Below the pieces are notes generated by a model, which had not been told where the DNA came from, made no database searches, and saw nothing but the letters and a program-made list of their open reading frames with translations. From assembly GCF_041911615.1 (NCBI RefSeq), contig NZ_JAYROR010000002.1, positions 1 to 64,000 of the forward strand: a DNA stretch of 64,000 nt, read 5' to 3'. Below, in pieces: positions 16,888-26,781 of this stretch. Position numbers and translations under genes: made by a program. The DNA comes from Zoogloea sp041911615 (lineage in GTDB: Bacteria > Pseudomonadota > Gammaproteobacteria > Burkholderiales > Rhodocyclaceae). Within the stretch, counting starts at the first letter, position 1; every line of letters starts with the position of its first letter.

Positions 16888-17343
16888 TCAGAAAGCCAGG
16901 CCGAGGGTGGCCAACAGCACCGTCAGCGCACCGAGCGCCAGATTCAGACCGACCCGCTGACGAATCTCGCCGAGCGCCTTGGCACCCTGGGCCCAGCTCT
17001 CGGCGGTCACCGCCCGCTGCAGCGCACGCCACGGGCCGAACCAGATGCTGGCGAAGATCGCCGCCATCACCAGCCCGATGGCGGCCATCGCGTGCCACGA
17101 CCGGGGCGCCTGAGCGAAACCCACTTCGAGCAGCATCGCGAATCCCGACCCGACGATCGCCGCGATGGCCACCCAGACGATCGGGAAAAAGCGCGCGAAA
17201 ACCCGCTGCCACAGACTCAGCCGCTCGGCCGGCGCCAGCGCGAGCGCGGCCGGACGCAGGCACAGATGGGCAAAACTCATTCCGCCGACCCACACGATCA
17301 CGCCGAGCAGATGCACACACAGCAACAGGTGATGAAGTTTCAT
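16888..17343 (-). CDS. CopD-like four-helix integral membrane protein
   Basis: This 151-residue protein has about four hydrophobic helices, beginning MKLHHLLLCVHLLGVIVWVGGMSF. It has paired histidines (H4, H5, H11) and the phrase GVIVWVGGMSFAH that recalls the CopD/YqiJ-type membrane domain. The function is not known, and copper or heme handling is only suggested by the family. It overlaps rnhB by ATGA and lies 2 bp before the TrmH-like gene, so it is translated with its neighbours. Confidence 0.72.
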   Translation of the reverse strand: MKLHHLLLCVHLLGVIVWVGGMSFAHLCLRPAALALAPAERLSLWQRVFARFFPIVWVAIAAIVGSGFAMLLEVGFAQAPRSWHAMAAIGLVMAAIFASIWFGPWRALQRAVTAESWAQGAKALGEIRQRVGLNLALGALTVLLATLGLAF

Positions 17344-17936
17344 CGGCAATCCTCGTCGGTCCACAGGGGGGGGTTGGCGATCACGTCGCGCACCGGCCCG
17401 AAGCTCGTACGGTAGATCTCGCAGGCGCCGTGGGCGCGCAGCGCCGCCAGGTGGGCAGCCGTCGGGTAGCCCTTGTGAGCCGCGAGGCCGTACTGCGGAT
17501 AGCGAACGTCGAGTTCGCGCAAGCGCGCGTCGCGGGCAGTCTTGGCGAGAATCGACGCGGCGGAGATTTCGGCCACCAGCGCGTCGCCCTTCACCACCGC
17601 TTCGCAAGGCAGGTCGAGGTGTGGGCAACGGTTGCCATCGACCAGCACCCGCGTCGGCACCCGGGCCAGCCCGGCCACCGCCCGCTGCATCGCGAGCATC
17701 GAGGCGTGGAGGATATTGAGACGATCGATTTCGGCAACGCTGGCCTCGGCGACGCACCAGGCCAAGGCCTTGTCGCGGATCTCGACGGCCAGCGCATCAC
17801 GGCGCTTCTCACTCAGCTTCTTGGAATCGGCCAATCCGGCAATGGGCCGGGCGGGATCGAGGATCACCGCCGCCGCCATCACCGGACCACAGAGCGGGCC
17901 ACGCCCCGCCTCGTCGACGCCACACACCAGTTCCAT
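17340..17936 (-). CDS. rnhB: Ribonuclease HII
   Basis: This 198-residue enzyme cuts RNA in RNA-DNA hybrids and removes misincorporated ribonucleotides. The first catalytic pair lies in CGVDEAGRGPLCGPV (D8, E9), followed by DSKKLSEKRRD, VDGNRCP and the late block KGDALVAEISAASILAKTARD. Length fits RNase HII. Its start shares one base with the lpxB stop (TGATG), and the lpxA-lpxB-rnhB order is widely conserved in proteobacteria. Confidence 0.96.
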   Translation of the reverse strand: MELVCGVDEAGRGPLCGPVMAAAVILDPARPIAGLADSKKLSEKRRDALAVEIRDKALAWCVAEASVAEIDRLNILHASMLAMQRAVAGLARVPTRVLVDGNRCPHLDLPCEAVVKGDALVAEISAASILAKTARDARLRELDVRYPQYGLAAHKGYPTAAHLAALRAHGACEIYRTSFGPVRDVIANPPLWTDEDCR

Positions 17937-19084
17937 CAGCGCGACCCGCGAAGATAGGGCAGGATCGCCGCTGCAGCCTTGGTGGCCGTGTCCTGACGAA
18001 GCTGCAGATGCATGTCGGTGAATATCTTTTCAAGGGCGTCGGCGCGGGTCTTGTCGGTCAACCAGCCATCGAGCGCGTCGGCCAGGGCCTGCGGCGTGGC
18101 GGCATCCTGCAGCACCTCGGGCACTACTTCGCGGTTCGCCAGCACGTTGGGCAGCCCGACCCACGGCAGGTACGCCATCCGCTTCATGAGGCGATACGAC
18201 CACTTGCCGATCTTGTAGGTGATGACCATCGGCCGCTTGAGCAGTGCGGCCTCGAGCGTGGCGGTCCCACTTGCCACCAGCACCACGTCGGCGGCGATCA
18301 TTGCGTCGTTGGCGTGCCCGAACAGGATGCGAATCGGCAGATCGAGATTGGCATGTCGGCGCAGCGCTTCCTCGAACAACTGGCGCGTCTCGCGGGTTGC
18401 CAGGGGCACCAGGAAACGCGCTTCCGGGTGACGCTCGTGAAGCAGCGCTGCGGTTGCAATGTAAGTGTCGGCGAGATTGCGCAGCTCGGATTGCCGGCTG
18501 CCGGGCAGGAAGGCGAACACCGGACCTTCGCCGCTGATCTGCAGCATTTCGCGCGCACCGGCGCGGTCGGGCACGAGCGGGAAGACGTCGGCAAGTGGAT
18601 GGCCGACATAGCTGACCGGCACGCCAGCAGCACGGTACAGCTCCGGCTCGAACGGAAACAGGCACAACATGTGGCTCACCGAGCGCGCAATGCCCTTGAG
18701 ACGCCCCCGCCGCCAGGCCCAGATCGAAGGGCTGACGAAATGAATCGCCGGGACGCCCTTGTCCTTCAGGCGCCGCTCCAACCACAGACTGAAATCGGGC
18801 GCATCGACGCCGATGAATGCGGCAGGCCGATCGGCAAGCAAGCGCTTGAGCAAGGTGCTGCGGATGCCGGACAACTCACGATAATGCTTGAGCGCATCCA
18901 CGTAACCGTGAACCGCGAGCTTTTCGGCCGGCCACCAAGCCTTGAAGCCTTCGGCCTGCATCTTGGGGCCGCCGATGCCGAAGAACTCGACATCGGGGAG
19001 GTGGCGCTTGAGCGCCCGGATCAGGTGGCTGGCGAGGAGGTCGCTGGACGCCTCGCCAGCCACCATGGCGATGCGAACAACCAT
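17936..19084 (-). CDS. lpxB: Lipid-A-disaccharide synthase
   Basis: This 382-residue glycosyltransferase (GT19) joins UDP-2,3-diacylglucosamine and lipid X to form the lipid A disaccharide at the inner membrane. Visible features are IAMVAGEASSDLLASHLI, FFGIGGPKMQAEGF, HFVSPSIWAWRRGRLKGI and the C-terminal ASGTATLEAALLKRPMVITYK. It follows lpxA by 3 bp. Confidence 0.97.
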   Translation of the reverse strand: MVVRIAMVAGEASSDLLASHLIRALKRHLPDVEFFGIGGPKMQAEGFKAWWPAEKLAVHGYVDALKHYRELSGIRSTLLKRLLADRPAAFIGVDAPDFSLWLERRLKDKGVPAIHFVSPSIWAWRRGRLKGIARSVSHMLCLFPFEPELYRAAGVPVSYVGHPLADVFPLVPDRAGAREMLQISGEGPVFAFLPGSRQSELRNLADTYIATAALLHERHPEARFLVPLATRETRQLFEEALRRHANLDLPIRILFGHANDAMIAADVVLVASGTATLEAALLKRPMVITYKIGKWSYRLMKRMAYLPWVGLPNVLANREVVPEVLQDAATPQALADALDGWLTDKTRADALEKIFTDMHLQLRQDTATKAAAAILPYLRGSR

Positions 19085-19087
19085 GGA

Positions 19088-19861
19088 TCAGCGAACGAGG
19101 CCACGCCCGGAGTCGGCGATGAAGTCGGAGAACTGTTGCAACTCGGGCGCCGCCTCGGCTGCTTCGGCAATCTGGCGACGCGCCTCATCGAGCGACAGAC
19201 CGCTCCGGTACAGCGTCTTGTAGGCCCGCTTGATTGCGGCGATGCCTTCGGCACTGAACCCGCGGCGCTTGAGCCCCTCGCTGTTGATGCCGTGGGGGGA
19301 AGCGGGATTGCCCGACACGGTGACGAAAGGCGGCAGATCCTGCAGCAGGACGGTGCCGACACCGCAGAAACTGTGAGCACCGACACGCACGAACTGGTGC
19401 ACGCCGGTGAAGCCGCCAAGGATCGCCCAGTCGCCAACCGTGACGTGACCGGCGAGCGTCGCGTTGTTGGCGAAGATCGTGTTGTGGCCGACACTGCAGT
19501 CGTGCGCCACATGCACATAGGCCATGATCCAGTTGTCGTTGCCGACGCGGGTCAGGCCGCCGTCCTGCACCGTGCCGGTGCTGAAACTGCAAAACTCGCG
19601 AATCGTGTTGCGGTCGCCGATCTCCAGCCGCGTCGGCTCGGCGGCGTATTTCTTGTCCTGGGGCTCCGAACCAATCGAGCAGAACTGGAAGATGCGGTTG
19701 TCCCGGCCGATTCGGGTGTGCCCCTCGACGACGACATGCGGGCCGATCACCGTGCCCTCACCGATCTCGACGTGCTCGCCGATGATCGAATAGGCGCCGA
19801 CCTGCACACCTTCGGCAAGGCGCGCACCAGGATGAACGATGGCACTCGGGTGGATCGTCAT
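19088..19861 (-). CDS. lpxA: UDP-N-acetylglucosamine acyltransferase
   Basis: This 257-residue left-handed beta-helix acyltransferase begins TIHPSAIVHPGARLAEGVQVGAYSI and shows repeated hexapeptides. The catalytic histidine lies in MAYVHVAHDCSVG (about residue 124), with GVHQFVRVGAHSF downstream. It performs the first step of lipid A synthesis. I place the start at ATG 19861, which overlaps the fabZ stop as ATGA. A start five codons further upstream is possible but lacks support. Confidence 0.96.
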   Translation of the reverse strand: MTIHPSAIVHPGARLAEGVQVGAYSIIGEHVEIGEGTVIGPHVVVEGHTRIGRDNRIFQFCSIGSEPQDKKYAAEPTRLEIGDRNTIREFCSFSTGTVQDGGLTRVGNDNWIMAYVHVAHDCSVGHNTIFANNATLAGHVTVGDWAILGGFTGVHQFVRVGAHSFCGVGTVLLQDLPPFVTVSGNPASPHGINSEGLKRRGFSAEGIAAIKRAYKTLYRSGLSLDEARRQIAEAAEAAPELQQFSDFIADSGRGLVR

Positions 19862-20298
19862 CGCTTGATCGCGCACATGAATTCGGCTTCGGTGGCCACT
19901 TCGCCAGCGACCTTGGCGACGCCTTTGAATTTCCAGATGTTACGGATGGTGCGGACGATCTCCGCCTCCAGGATCAGCTGATCGCCAGGCACCACCGGAC
20001 GCTTGAAGCGCACGTTATCAACCGACGCGAAATACACCATCGCATCCTCGTCGGGCACCGTACCCTCGGTCTTGAAGGCCAGGACGGCAGCAGCCTGCGC
20101 CAACGCCTCGATGATCAGCACGCCGGGCATCACCGGGCTGTGAGGAAAGTGACCGGGGAAGAACGGCTCGTTCACCGTGACGTTCTTCAGGCCGACGACA
20201 CGCTTGCCCTCTTCGAGTTCGAGGATGCGGTCCACCAGCAGGAACGGGTAGCGGTGGGGAATGTATTTCTTGATTTCGTTGATGTCGATGATGCTCAT
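19858..20298 (-). CDS. fabZ: 3-hydroxyacyl-ACP dehydratase FabZ
   Basis: This 146-residue hot-dog fold enzyme carries the catalytic FFPGHFPHSPVMPGVLIIEA block (H50, E64) and the N-terminal HRYPFLLVDRI. It dehydrates 3-hydroxyacyl-ACP in fatty acid elongation and competes with LpxA/LpxD for hydroxyacyl-ACP, which explains its place among lpx genes. It overlaps lpxD and lpxA by ATGA at both ends. Confidence 0.97.
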   Translation of the reverse strand: MSIIDINEIKKYIPHRYPFLLVDRILELEEGKRVVGLKNVTVNEPFFPGHFPHSPVMPGVLIIEALAQAAAVLAFKTEGTVPDEDAMVYFASVDNVRFKRPVVPGDQLILEAEIVRTIRNIWKFKGVAKVAGEVATEAEFMCAIKR

Positions 20299-21332
20299 GA
20301 TTCCTTTTCCCGTGATTCGGTGCTCGCGAGCTTCTTCTCGAGCTCGCGCAGCCGCTCCGCCATCGCGTCGAGGCGACGCAGATGGGAAAAATTCTTGACC
20401 CAGTCCGCATGGGACTGCAGCGGCACCATCGATGTGTAGACGCCCGCCTTGTCGATGGTCTTGGTGACGTTGGTGTCGGCCGAGACGGTGACGTCGTCCG
20501 CCACTTCGAGATGCCCGGAAAAGCCCGCCTTGCCGCCCACCATGACCCTTTTGCCGACCGTGGTGCTGCCGGCCAGGCCAGCCATCGCAGCCATGATCGT
20601 ATCGTCGCCGACGCGACAGTTGTGGGCAACGTGGATCAGGTTGTCGAGCTTCACGCCACTGCCGATCACGGTATCGTCCAACGCGCCGCGATCGACCGTG
20701 GTGTTGGCACCAATCTCCACGTCGTCACCGAGAATGACCCGGCCGATCTGCGGAATCTTGACCCAGTGCTTGTCCCCATCGCGGGCAAAGCCCAGCCCGT
20801 CGGCGCCGATGACAGCCCCCGAATGCAGGATGGCCCGCGCACCGACGATGCAGTCGTCGTAAATCTTCACTCCGGCATGCAGCAGCGACCCGGCGCCCAA
20901 GGCAATCCGATCACCCAGCAGGCAACCCGGGCCAATGACGCAGCCCTCACCGATGTCGCACCCCTCACCAACCACCGCGTTGGCACCAATCGACACCGAC
21001 GCTGGCACGGACGAAGCCACCACGGCGGACGGGTGGATACCCGGTGCGTGCGCCTTTGGCGGGTTGAACAACTGCGCCACCCGCGCGAAATAGAGATACG
21101 GATCCGGCGTCAGAATGCGCGCTCGCTCCGTGAGCGCTGCCGCCTTGGGCGACAGAATGAAGGCCGACGCAGCGCTCGTCTGCAATGCAGCGCTCAATCT
21201 GGGATTGGACAGGAAGGCGACATCGCCTTCCCCCGCCGCCTCGAGCGACGCAATCTGCCTGACCCGGATGGCCGGATCGCCGACCAGTTCACCGCCCAAC
21301 CGGGCGACCAGCTCGCCTAGGGTGAAGTCCAT
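20295..21332 (-). CDS. lpxD: UDP-3-O-acylglucosamine N-acyltransferase
   Basis: This 345-residue protein has the LpxD N-terminal uridine-binding domain (FTLGELVARLGGELVGD) and a hexapeptide-repeat beta-helix with the catalytic histidine region LIHVAHNCRVGDDTIMA. A short C-terminal helix follows. It adds the second 3-hydroxyacyl chain to the lipid A precursor. It starts 12 bp downstream of skp and is coupled to fabZ. Confidence 0.97.
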   Translation of the reverse strand: MDFTLGELVARLGGELVGDPAIRVRQIASLEAAGEGDVAFLSNPRLSAALQTSAASAFILSPKAAALTERARILTPDPYLYFARVAQLFNPPKAHAPGIHPSAVVASSVPASVSIGANAVVGEGCDIGEGCVIGPGCLLGDRIALGAGSLLHAGVKIYDDCIVGARAILHSGAVIGADGLGFARDGDKHWVKIPQIGRVILGDDVEIGANTTVDRGALDDTVIGSGVKLDNLIHVAHNCRVGDDTIMAAMAGLAGSTTVGKRVMVGGKAGFSGHLEVADDVTVSADTNVTKTIDKAGVYTSMVPLQSHADWVKNFSHLRRLDAMAERLRELEKKLASTESREKES

Positions 21333-21344
21333 CGACGCGAACGC

Positions 21345-21848
21345 TTACTTGGCTTCGGTCAGCGCCTTGATCACCTTGTCGGTGATGTCGATGCGGGGAC
21401 TCGCGTAAACGGCTTCCTGGAAGATGATGTCGTACTTCTCGGCCTCGGCGATCTGCTTGATAGTCTTGTTGGCACGATCAAGCACGCTCGCCAGCTCCTC
21501 GTTGCGACGCTGGTTCAAGTCCTCGCGGAACTCCCGCTGCTTGCGCTGGAAATCGCGATTCAGCTCGTTGAACTCGCGCTCCTTGTTGCGCCGGTCGCCC
21601 TCGGCCATCGTCATGCCGTTCTTCTCAAGCGCTTCCTGCATGCCCTGCAGCTGCTTGGCGATACGCTGCAGATCCTGATCGCGCTTCTCGAATTCCTTCT
21701 CGAGCTTCTGCTGGGCCTTCTTGGCGGGCGGCGCCTCCTTCATGACCCGATCGGAATTGACGAACCCGACCTTGACCTCGGCAGCCGCCGTCTGCGCGAA
21801 CGTGGCAAGCAGAATCGCCGCCAGCGTGGATAGACCGATACCTTTCAC
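21345..21848 (-). CDS. skp: Periplasmic chaperone Skp/OmpH family protein
   Basis: This 167-residue protein has a signal peptide (GLSTLAAILLATFAQTAAA, cleavage near residue 22). The mature part begins EVKVGFVNSDRVM, followed by a long charged coiled coil (about 45-130), as in Skp. It escorts unfolded outer-membrane proteins. The start is set at a GTG (21848) with GGAGG eight bases upstream; a longer frame to 22031 only reads through bamA sequence. The position between bamA and lpxD is the conserved one. Confidence 0.93.
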   Translation of the reverse strand: MKGIGLSTLAAILLATFAQTAAAEVKVGFVNSDRVMKEAPPAKKAQQKLEKEFEKRDQDLQRIAKQLQGMQEALEKNGMTMAEGDRRNKEREFNELNRDFQRKQREFREDLNQRRNEELASVLDRANKTIKQIAEAEKYDIIFQEAVYASPRIDITDKVIKALTEAK

Positions 21849-21882
21849 CTCAAACCTCCATCTGCACCCGATACGGCTGCAA

Positions 21883-24171
21883 TCAGAAAACCGTGCCCAA
21901 CTGGAACTGGAATTTTTGCGTCTTGTCGCCCTCTTGCTTCTTGAGGGCCTGACCGAGACTGAACTTGAGCGGGCCAACCGGAGAACTCCAGCTGAACGCC
22001 AATCCGGTACTGTAACGCAAATCGGCTGCACTCACCTTGTCATCCACGCCCCACACATAACCGGCGTCGGCAAAGACCGACAGGCGCATGGATTTGTCCT
22101 TGCCGCCAGGCATCGGGAAATAATACTCCACGTTCGCCACCGCCCGACGGTTACCGCCGAGCGCCCGGACGTAGCCGTTGCTGTCGGTATAACGCGGACC
22201 CAGCGTACTTTGCTGGTAGCCGCGCACCGAACCGATACCGCCGGCGTAAAAGTTCTTGTAGAACGGCAGCTCCTTGCCGTCGTAGCCATGGGCGTAGCCG
22301 ATATCGCCGTTGAGCATCAGCGCATAGCCGCCACCGAACGGAATCCAGTATTGATGCTGGTAGCTGCCGCGCACATAGCGCATGTCGAGCACCGGCGTGG
22401 CCACCTCGACCGAGGCACGCTGATAGATGCCCGACGTCGGGTACAGGAAACTATCCCGCTTGTCCCGCGCCCAGCCGGCGGTCGCGACCAGACTGCGGGC
22501 GGTGTCGCCAAAGGTGTTCACGAAGTTCACATATGGCGCAGGACTGGTGTCGTAGACCTTGATCGTGGTCTGATCGACGGCGAGACCAAAGTTGATACGG
22601 TCGTCTTCCGCGATCGGGTAGCCGAAACGCAGGCCAGCGCCGATCGACGACGATTTGTAGGTCGCCACCGATAGCGAGGTCGGATCGACGTTGCGCTGAT
22701 AAATGTCCCAGCCCATGCTGATGCCGTCAATGGTCCAGTATGGGTTGGTGAACGACAGCGCCACCGTCTTGTTGATCCGGCCCGTATTGACCTGAAGGGT
22801 CATGGCATTACCGGTACCGAAGAGATTCTGCTGGGCGATCGAGCCCGACAGGATCACCTTTTCCGCGCTCGAGAAGCCCGCACCGAGCATCAGATTGCCG
22901 GTCGCACGCTCCTTGACGGTGAAATTGGCATCCACCTGATCGGTCGAGCCCGGCACTGCCGGCGTCTCGATGGCAACGTCCTCGAAATACCCGAGGCGGT
23001 CGAGACGCTTCTTGGAGCGGTTGATCGCCGCGCCGTCGTACCACGCACCTTCCATCTGGCGAATCTCGCGCCGAATGACCTCGTCACGCGTCCGTGCGTT
23101 GCCGGCAAAATTGATCTTGCGCACATACACGCGCCGTCCCGGATCAACGAAGAAGGTAAAAGCCACCTGGCGCTTCACCTTGTCCACTTCGGGCGCAGCG
23201 TTTACGTTGGCGAAGGCGTAACCCTCGTTGCCGAGCCGCTCGGTGATCGCTTTGGTCGTCGCCGTCACACTGTCCCGCACGAATGTGTCGCCAGCCTTCA
23301 GCGCGACAAGCTTCTGCAGCTCGGACTCGGGCACCACCATGTTGCCAGCCAGCTTCACGTCGGAAATCGTGTACTTCTCGCCCTCGGTCACGCTGAGGGT
23401 GATGTAGATATCTTTCTTGTCGGGCGTGATCGACACCTGGGTCGAATCGATGCTGAAATCGAGGTAACCTCGATTCAAGTAGAACGAACGCAAGGCTTCG
23501 ATATCGGCCGAGAGCTTCTGCTTGGAATACTGATCGGTCTTGGACAGCCAGGTGAACCAGCCCGGCGTGGTCAGGGAGAACAGGTCAACCAGGTCCTTTT
23601 CCTTGAACACCTTGTTGCCGATGATGCTGATCTGGCGAATCTTTGCCGCCTCGCCTTCGACGACGTTGAAATTGACGCCAACCCGGTTCCGCTCGAGCGG
23701 CGTAACCGTGGTGGTGATCTGGACCCCGTAGAGGCCCTTCGAAAGATACTGGCGTTTGAGCTCCTGCTCGGCGCGCTCGAGAACGGCACGGTCGAGGATG
23801 CGCGACTCAGCCAGCCCCACGTCCTTGAGACCCTTCTTGAGCGGCTCCTTCTCGAACTCCTTGATGCCGACGAAATCGATCTGGGAGATGGCGGGCCGCT
23901 CGTCGACGAGAACGATGATCACGTCGTTCTCGACCTCGATCCGCACGTCCTTGAAGAAACCGGTGGCAAACAGCGACTTGATCGCTTGGGAAGCCTTTTC
24001 TTCAGAGAACGATTCACCGACCTTCACTGGAAGGTAGCTGAACACGGTCCCGGCTTCGGTCCGCTGGATCCCTTCAACGCGAATATCTTTGACGACGAAT
24101 GGCTCAAAGGCCAAGGCGGGCGAGGCAGCGAAAAGCGCAGCGATCACCCCGGGGAGGAACTTGGATTTCAT
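21883..24171 (-). CDS. bamA: Outer membrane protein assembly factor BamA
   Basis: This 762-residue Omp85 protein has a signal peptide ending SPALA, then five POTRA domains (from FVVKDIRVEGIQRTEAGTVF to about residue 420) and a C-terminal 16-strand barrel. The barrel includes the lid-loop motif IGSVRGYQQSTLGPR (VRGY) and ends in an aromatic residue (FQFQLGTVF). It is the core of the BAM complex that folds outer-membrane proteins. It lies 6 bp downstream of rseP and 34 bp upstream of skp. Confidence 0.98.
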   Translation of the reverse strand: MKSKFLPGVIAALFAASPALAFEPFVVKDIRVEGIQRTEAGTVFSYLPVKVGESFSEEKASQAIKSLFATGFFKDVRIEVENDVIIVLVDERPAISQIDFVGIKEFEKEPLKKGLKDVGLAESRILDRAVLERAEQELKRQYLSKGLYGVQITTTVTPLERNRVGVNFNVVEGEAAKIRQISIIGNKVFKEKDLVDLFSLTTPGWFTWLSKTDQYSKQKLSADIEALRSFYLNRGYLDFSIDSTQVSITPDKKDIYITLSVTEGEKYTISDVKLAGNMVVPESELQKLVALKAGDTFVRDSVTATTKAITERLGNEGYAFANVNAAPEVDKVKRQVAFTFFVDPGRRVYVRKINFAGNARTRDEVIRREIRQMEGAWYDGAAINRSKKRLDRLGYFEDVAIETPAVPGSTDQVDANFTVKERATGNLMLGAGFSSAEKVILSGSIAQQNLFGTGNAMTLQVNTGRINKTVALSFTNPYWTIDGISMGWDIYQRNVDPTSLSVATYKSSSIGAGLRFGYPIAEDDRINFGLAVDQTTIKVYDTSPAPYVNFVNTFGDTARSLVATAGWARDKRDSFLYPTSGIYQRASVEVATPVLDMRYVRGSYQHQYWIPFGGGYALMLNGDIGYAHGYDGKELPFYKNFYAGGIGSVRGYQQSTLGPRYTDSNGYVRALGGNRRAVANVEYYFPMPGGKDKSMRLSVFADAGYVWGVDDKVSAADLRYSTGLAFSWSSPVGPLKFSLGQALKKQEGDKTQKFQFQLGTVF

Positions 24172-24177
24172 CCGATT

Positions 24178-25542
24178 TCAGCTAGCAACAAGGCGGTTGA
24201 TGTCGTTGTAGAAGGCAAAAGCCATTAGCGCCGCCAGCAGAGCCATTCCAATCTGCTGACCGATTTCCATGATCCGCTCGGAAACCGGGCCGCCCTTGAT
24301 GATCTCGATCACATAATACAGCAAGTGCCCACCGTCGAGCACTGGCACCGGCAGCAGATTGAGGACGCCCAGGCTGATGCTGATGAGCGCCAGGAACTTG
24401 ACGTAATGCGCCCATCCCATCCGGGCGGATTGCCCCGCAAAATCAGCGATCGTCACCGGCCCGCTGAGATTCTTGACCGACACCTCGCCGACGATCATCC
24501 GTCCCAGCACGCTCAGACTCATCGCGGCGGTGTCCCAGGTCTGCGCAGCGCCCTTGGCCAGCGCATCAAGCACGCCATAGCGCACCGTGACGAACATCAG
24601 GTCGCGCTGGGCGTCGGCGTTCGCCATCGCCACGCCGATGCGACCGATCTGCTGGCCCCTTTCTTCGACGGCCTTGGGCACGAGGTGGACGACGATCACC
24701 CGATCGCCACGCAACGCTTCCACTTCGAGGCGCTGGCCGGCAGCATCCCGCACCGTGGCGACCAGATCGCTCCAGGAGTCGATCTGCCGTGCGCCTATGC
24801 GCACGATACGGTCGCCGCTCGCGAGCCCCGCGGCCTGCGCGGCACCGTCGGGCGCCAGCTGACCGAGCACCGCCGGCAGCTTGGGACGGAACAACTGCAG
24901 CCCCACCTGCGCCGCCACGTCGTTCTGCGCCTGATCCACGTCAACCGCCGCCAGATCCAGCGTCCGGAAGACGATCTCGTCGCGCGCGTTGATGGTCTCG
25001 ACGGTCACGGTCCGATGTTCAAGTGCGTCGTTAAGCAGGCGCCACCTGAAATCCTGCCAGGTTTCGACAGGCCGCCCGTCGATGGAGCGCACGAGTTCCC
25101 CAGCCTGGAAACCGGCGTGCGCCCCCTGACTCTCCGCCACCGGCTCGGCGAGACGCGGCCGCAATTCCTCGACGCCCGTCGAATACAGCCCCCAGTACAA
25201 GCCGATCGCAAGTACGAAATTGGCCAGCGGACCAGCCACGACGATCGCGATGCGCCGCCACACGGTCTGGCGATTGAAGGCGCGATGCTGCTCGTTCGCC
25301 GCCACCGGCGCCTCGCGCTCGTCGAGCATCTTCACGTAACCGCCCAGCGGAAACGCCGACAGCGCCCATTCGGTCTGATCGGTGCCGAAACGACGCACCC
25401 ATAACGGCTTGCCGAACCCCAGCGAGAAACGGAGCACCTTCACGCCGCACAGGCGCGCGACCAGATAGTGACCAAACTCGTGAACGACGATGAGGATGCC
25501 CAGCGCGAGCAGAAAGGGCAGGACGTAATCCAGCAGACTCAT
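24178..25542 (-). CDS. rseP: Site-2 intramembrane zinc protease RseP
   Basis: This 454-residue protein has the zinc motif HEFGH (residues 21-25) in the first membrane helix, two PDZ-like segments in the middle (including GLASGDRIVRIGARQID), and the C-terminal NLLPVPVLDGGH motif. It cleaves RseA in the sigma-E envelope stress cascade and clears signal peptides. The dxr-rseP-bamA order is conserved among beta- and gammaproteobacteria. Confidence 0.96.
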   Translation of the reverse strand: MSLLDYVLPFLLALGILIVVHEFGHYLVARLCGVKVLRFSLGFGKPLWVRRFGTDQTEWALSAFPLGGYVKMLDEREAPVAANEQHRAFNRQTVWRRIAIVVAGPLANFVLAIGLYWGLYSTGVEELRPRLAEPVAESQGAHAGFQAGELVRSIDGRPVETWQDFRWRLLNDALEHRTVTVETINARDEIVFRTLDLAAVDVDQAQNDVAAQVGLQLFRPKLPAVLGQLAPDGAAQAAGLASGDRIVRIGARQIDSWSDLVATVRDAAGQRLEVEALRGDRVIVVHLVPKAVEERGQQIGRIGVAMANADAQRDLMFVTVRYGVLDALAKGAAQTWDTAAMSLSVLGRMIVGEVSVKNLSGPVTIADFAGQSARMGWAHYVKFLALISISLGVLNLLPVPVLDGGHLLYYVIEIIKGGPVSERIMEIGQQIGMALLAALMAFAFYNDINRLVAS

Positions 25543-25584
25543 CTCACCCCCGCTGAGTGCGCGAAAACGCCTTGCGCATCGACG

Positions 25585-26778
25585 TTACCGACAGGATTGA
25601 CGGACGAAACCGGCCGCCAGTTCGCGCGCTTGAGCGTCCGCCGCCAGCACCGCCTCAAGCGAATCCGCAGCCTGCTGCGGCACGCTGTCCAGGGTGGCGG
25701 CAATCACCGCAGCAATGCGATCGAAGCCCAGACCACCCGCCAGGAAACTCTCCACCGCCACCTCGTTCGCGGCATTCAGCACTGCCGGGGCGATACCACC
25801 AGCCTCCAGTGCCCGATAAGCAAGGGCCAGACACGGGAAGCGCTCGAGATCGGGCCGTTCGAAATTGAGCTGTCCCACCGCAAACAGGTCGAGGGGCTTC
25901 ACGCCGGCATCAACCCGCTCGGGGTAGGCCATGGCATGCGCGATCGGCGTGCGCATGTCGGGATTGCCAAGTTGCGCCAGCACGGAACCATCGACATAGG
26001 CCACCATCGAGTGGATGACGCTCTCGGGATGTATCACCACTTCGATCCGCTCCGCCGGCGCACCGAACAACCAGTGCGCCTCGATGACCTCCAGGCCTTT
26101 GTTCATCATGGTTGCCGAATCGACCGAAATCTTCCGGCCCATCACCCAGTTGGGGTGAGCACAGGCCATTTCCGGCGTCACCGCAGCCAGCTCGGCAAGC
26201 GGCTTGCGCCGGAACGGACCACCCGACGCAGTCAGCAGGATGCGCGTCACTTCGACACCATCCACGCCTTGGGTAAAACCGCTCGGCAGTGCCTGGAAGA
26301 TCGCGTTATGTTCACTGTCGATCGGCAGCAGGGTGGCGCCATTGGCAGCGACCTCCTGCATGAACAGTGCGCCCGACATGACCAGCGCTTCCTTGTTGGC
26401 CAGCAGGATGCGCTTGCCGCTACGCGCAGCCGCCAGGGTCGGTACCAGGCCGGCAGCACCCACGATGGCAGCCATCACCATGTCGACCTCCGGCGCGGAC
26501 GCCACCGCAACAAGAGACGCCGCACCGGACAGCACCTCCGTACAGCATCCGGCCGCATCCAGTTGCCCCTGCAGGCGCAGGGCATCGTCGGGCCGATCGA
26601 CGACGGCATAGGCCGGCCGGTGCTGCAGGCACTGCGCGAAGAGCTTGTCCACCTGACGATGCGCGGTCAGCGCAAAAACGCCGTAACGCTGTGGATGACG
26701 GGCAACCACATCGAGCGTGCTGACACCAATCGAACCGGTCGCACCGAGAACGGTGATGAATTGCTTGAACTGAGACAT
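25585..26778 (-). CDS. dxr: 1-deoxy-D-xylulose 5-phosphate reductoisomerase
   Basis: This 397-residue enzyme converts DXP to MEP in the non-mevalonate isoprenoid pathway using NADPH. It begins with the nucleotide-binding VLGATGSIGVSTLDVV. It shows LLANKEALVMSGALF, PIDSEHNAIFQAL, LTASGGPF, the substrate loop HPNWVMGRKISVDSATMMNK and the late NAANEVAVESFL. It lies 3 bp after cdsA. The product feeds the undecaprenyl chain made by UppS in the same cluster. Confidence 0.98.
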   Translation of the reverse strand: MSQFKQFITVLGATGSIGVSTLDVVARHPQRYGVFALTAHRQVDKLFAQCLQHRPAYAVVDRPDDALRLQGQLDAAGCCTEVLSGAASLVAVASAPEVDMVMAAIVGAAGLVPTLAAARSGKRILLANKEALVMSGALFMQEVAANGATLLPIDSEHNAIFQALPSGFTQGVDGVEVTRILLTASGGPFRRKPLAELAAVTPEMACAHPNWVMGRKISVDSATMMNKGLEVIEAHWLFGAPAERIEVVIHPESVIHSMVAYVDGSVLAQLGNPDMRTPIAHAMAYPERVDAGVKPLDLFAVGQLNFERPDLERFPCLALAYRALEAGGIAPAVLNAANEVAVESFLAGGLGFDRIAAVIAATLDSVPQQAADSLEAVLAADAQARELAAGFVRQSCR

Positions 26779-26781
26779 GAC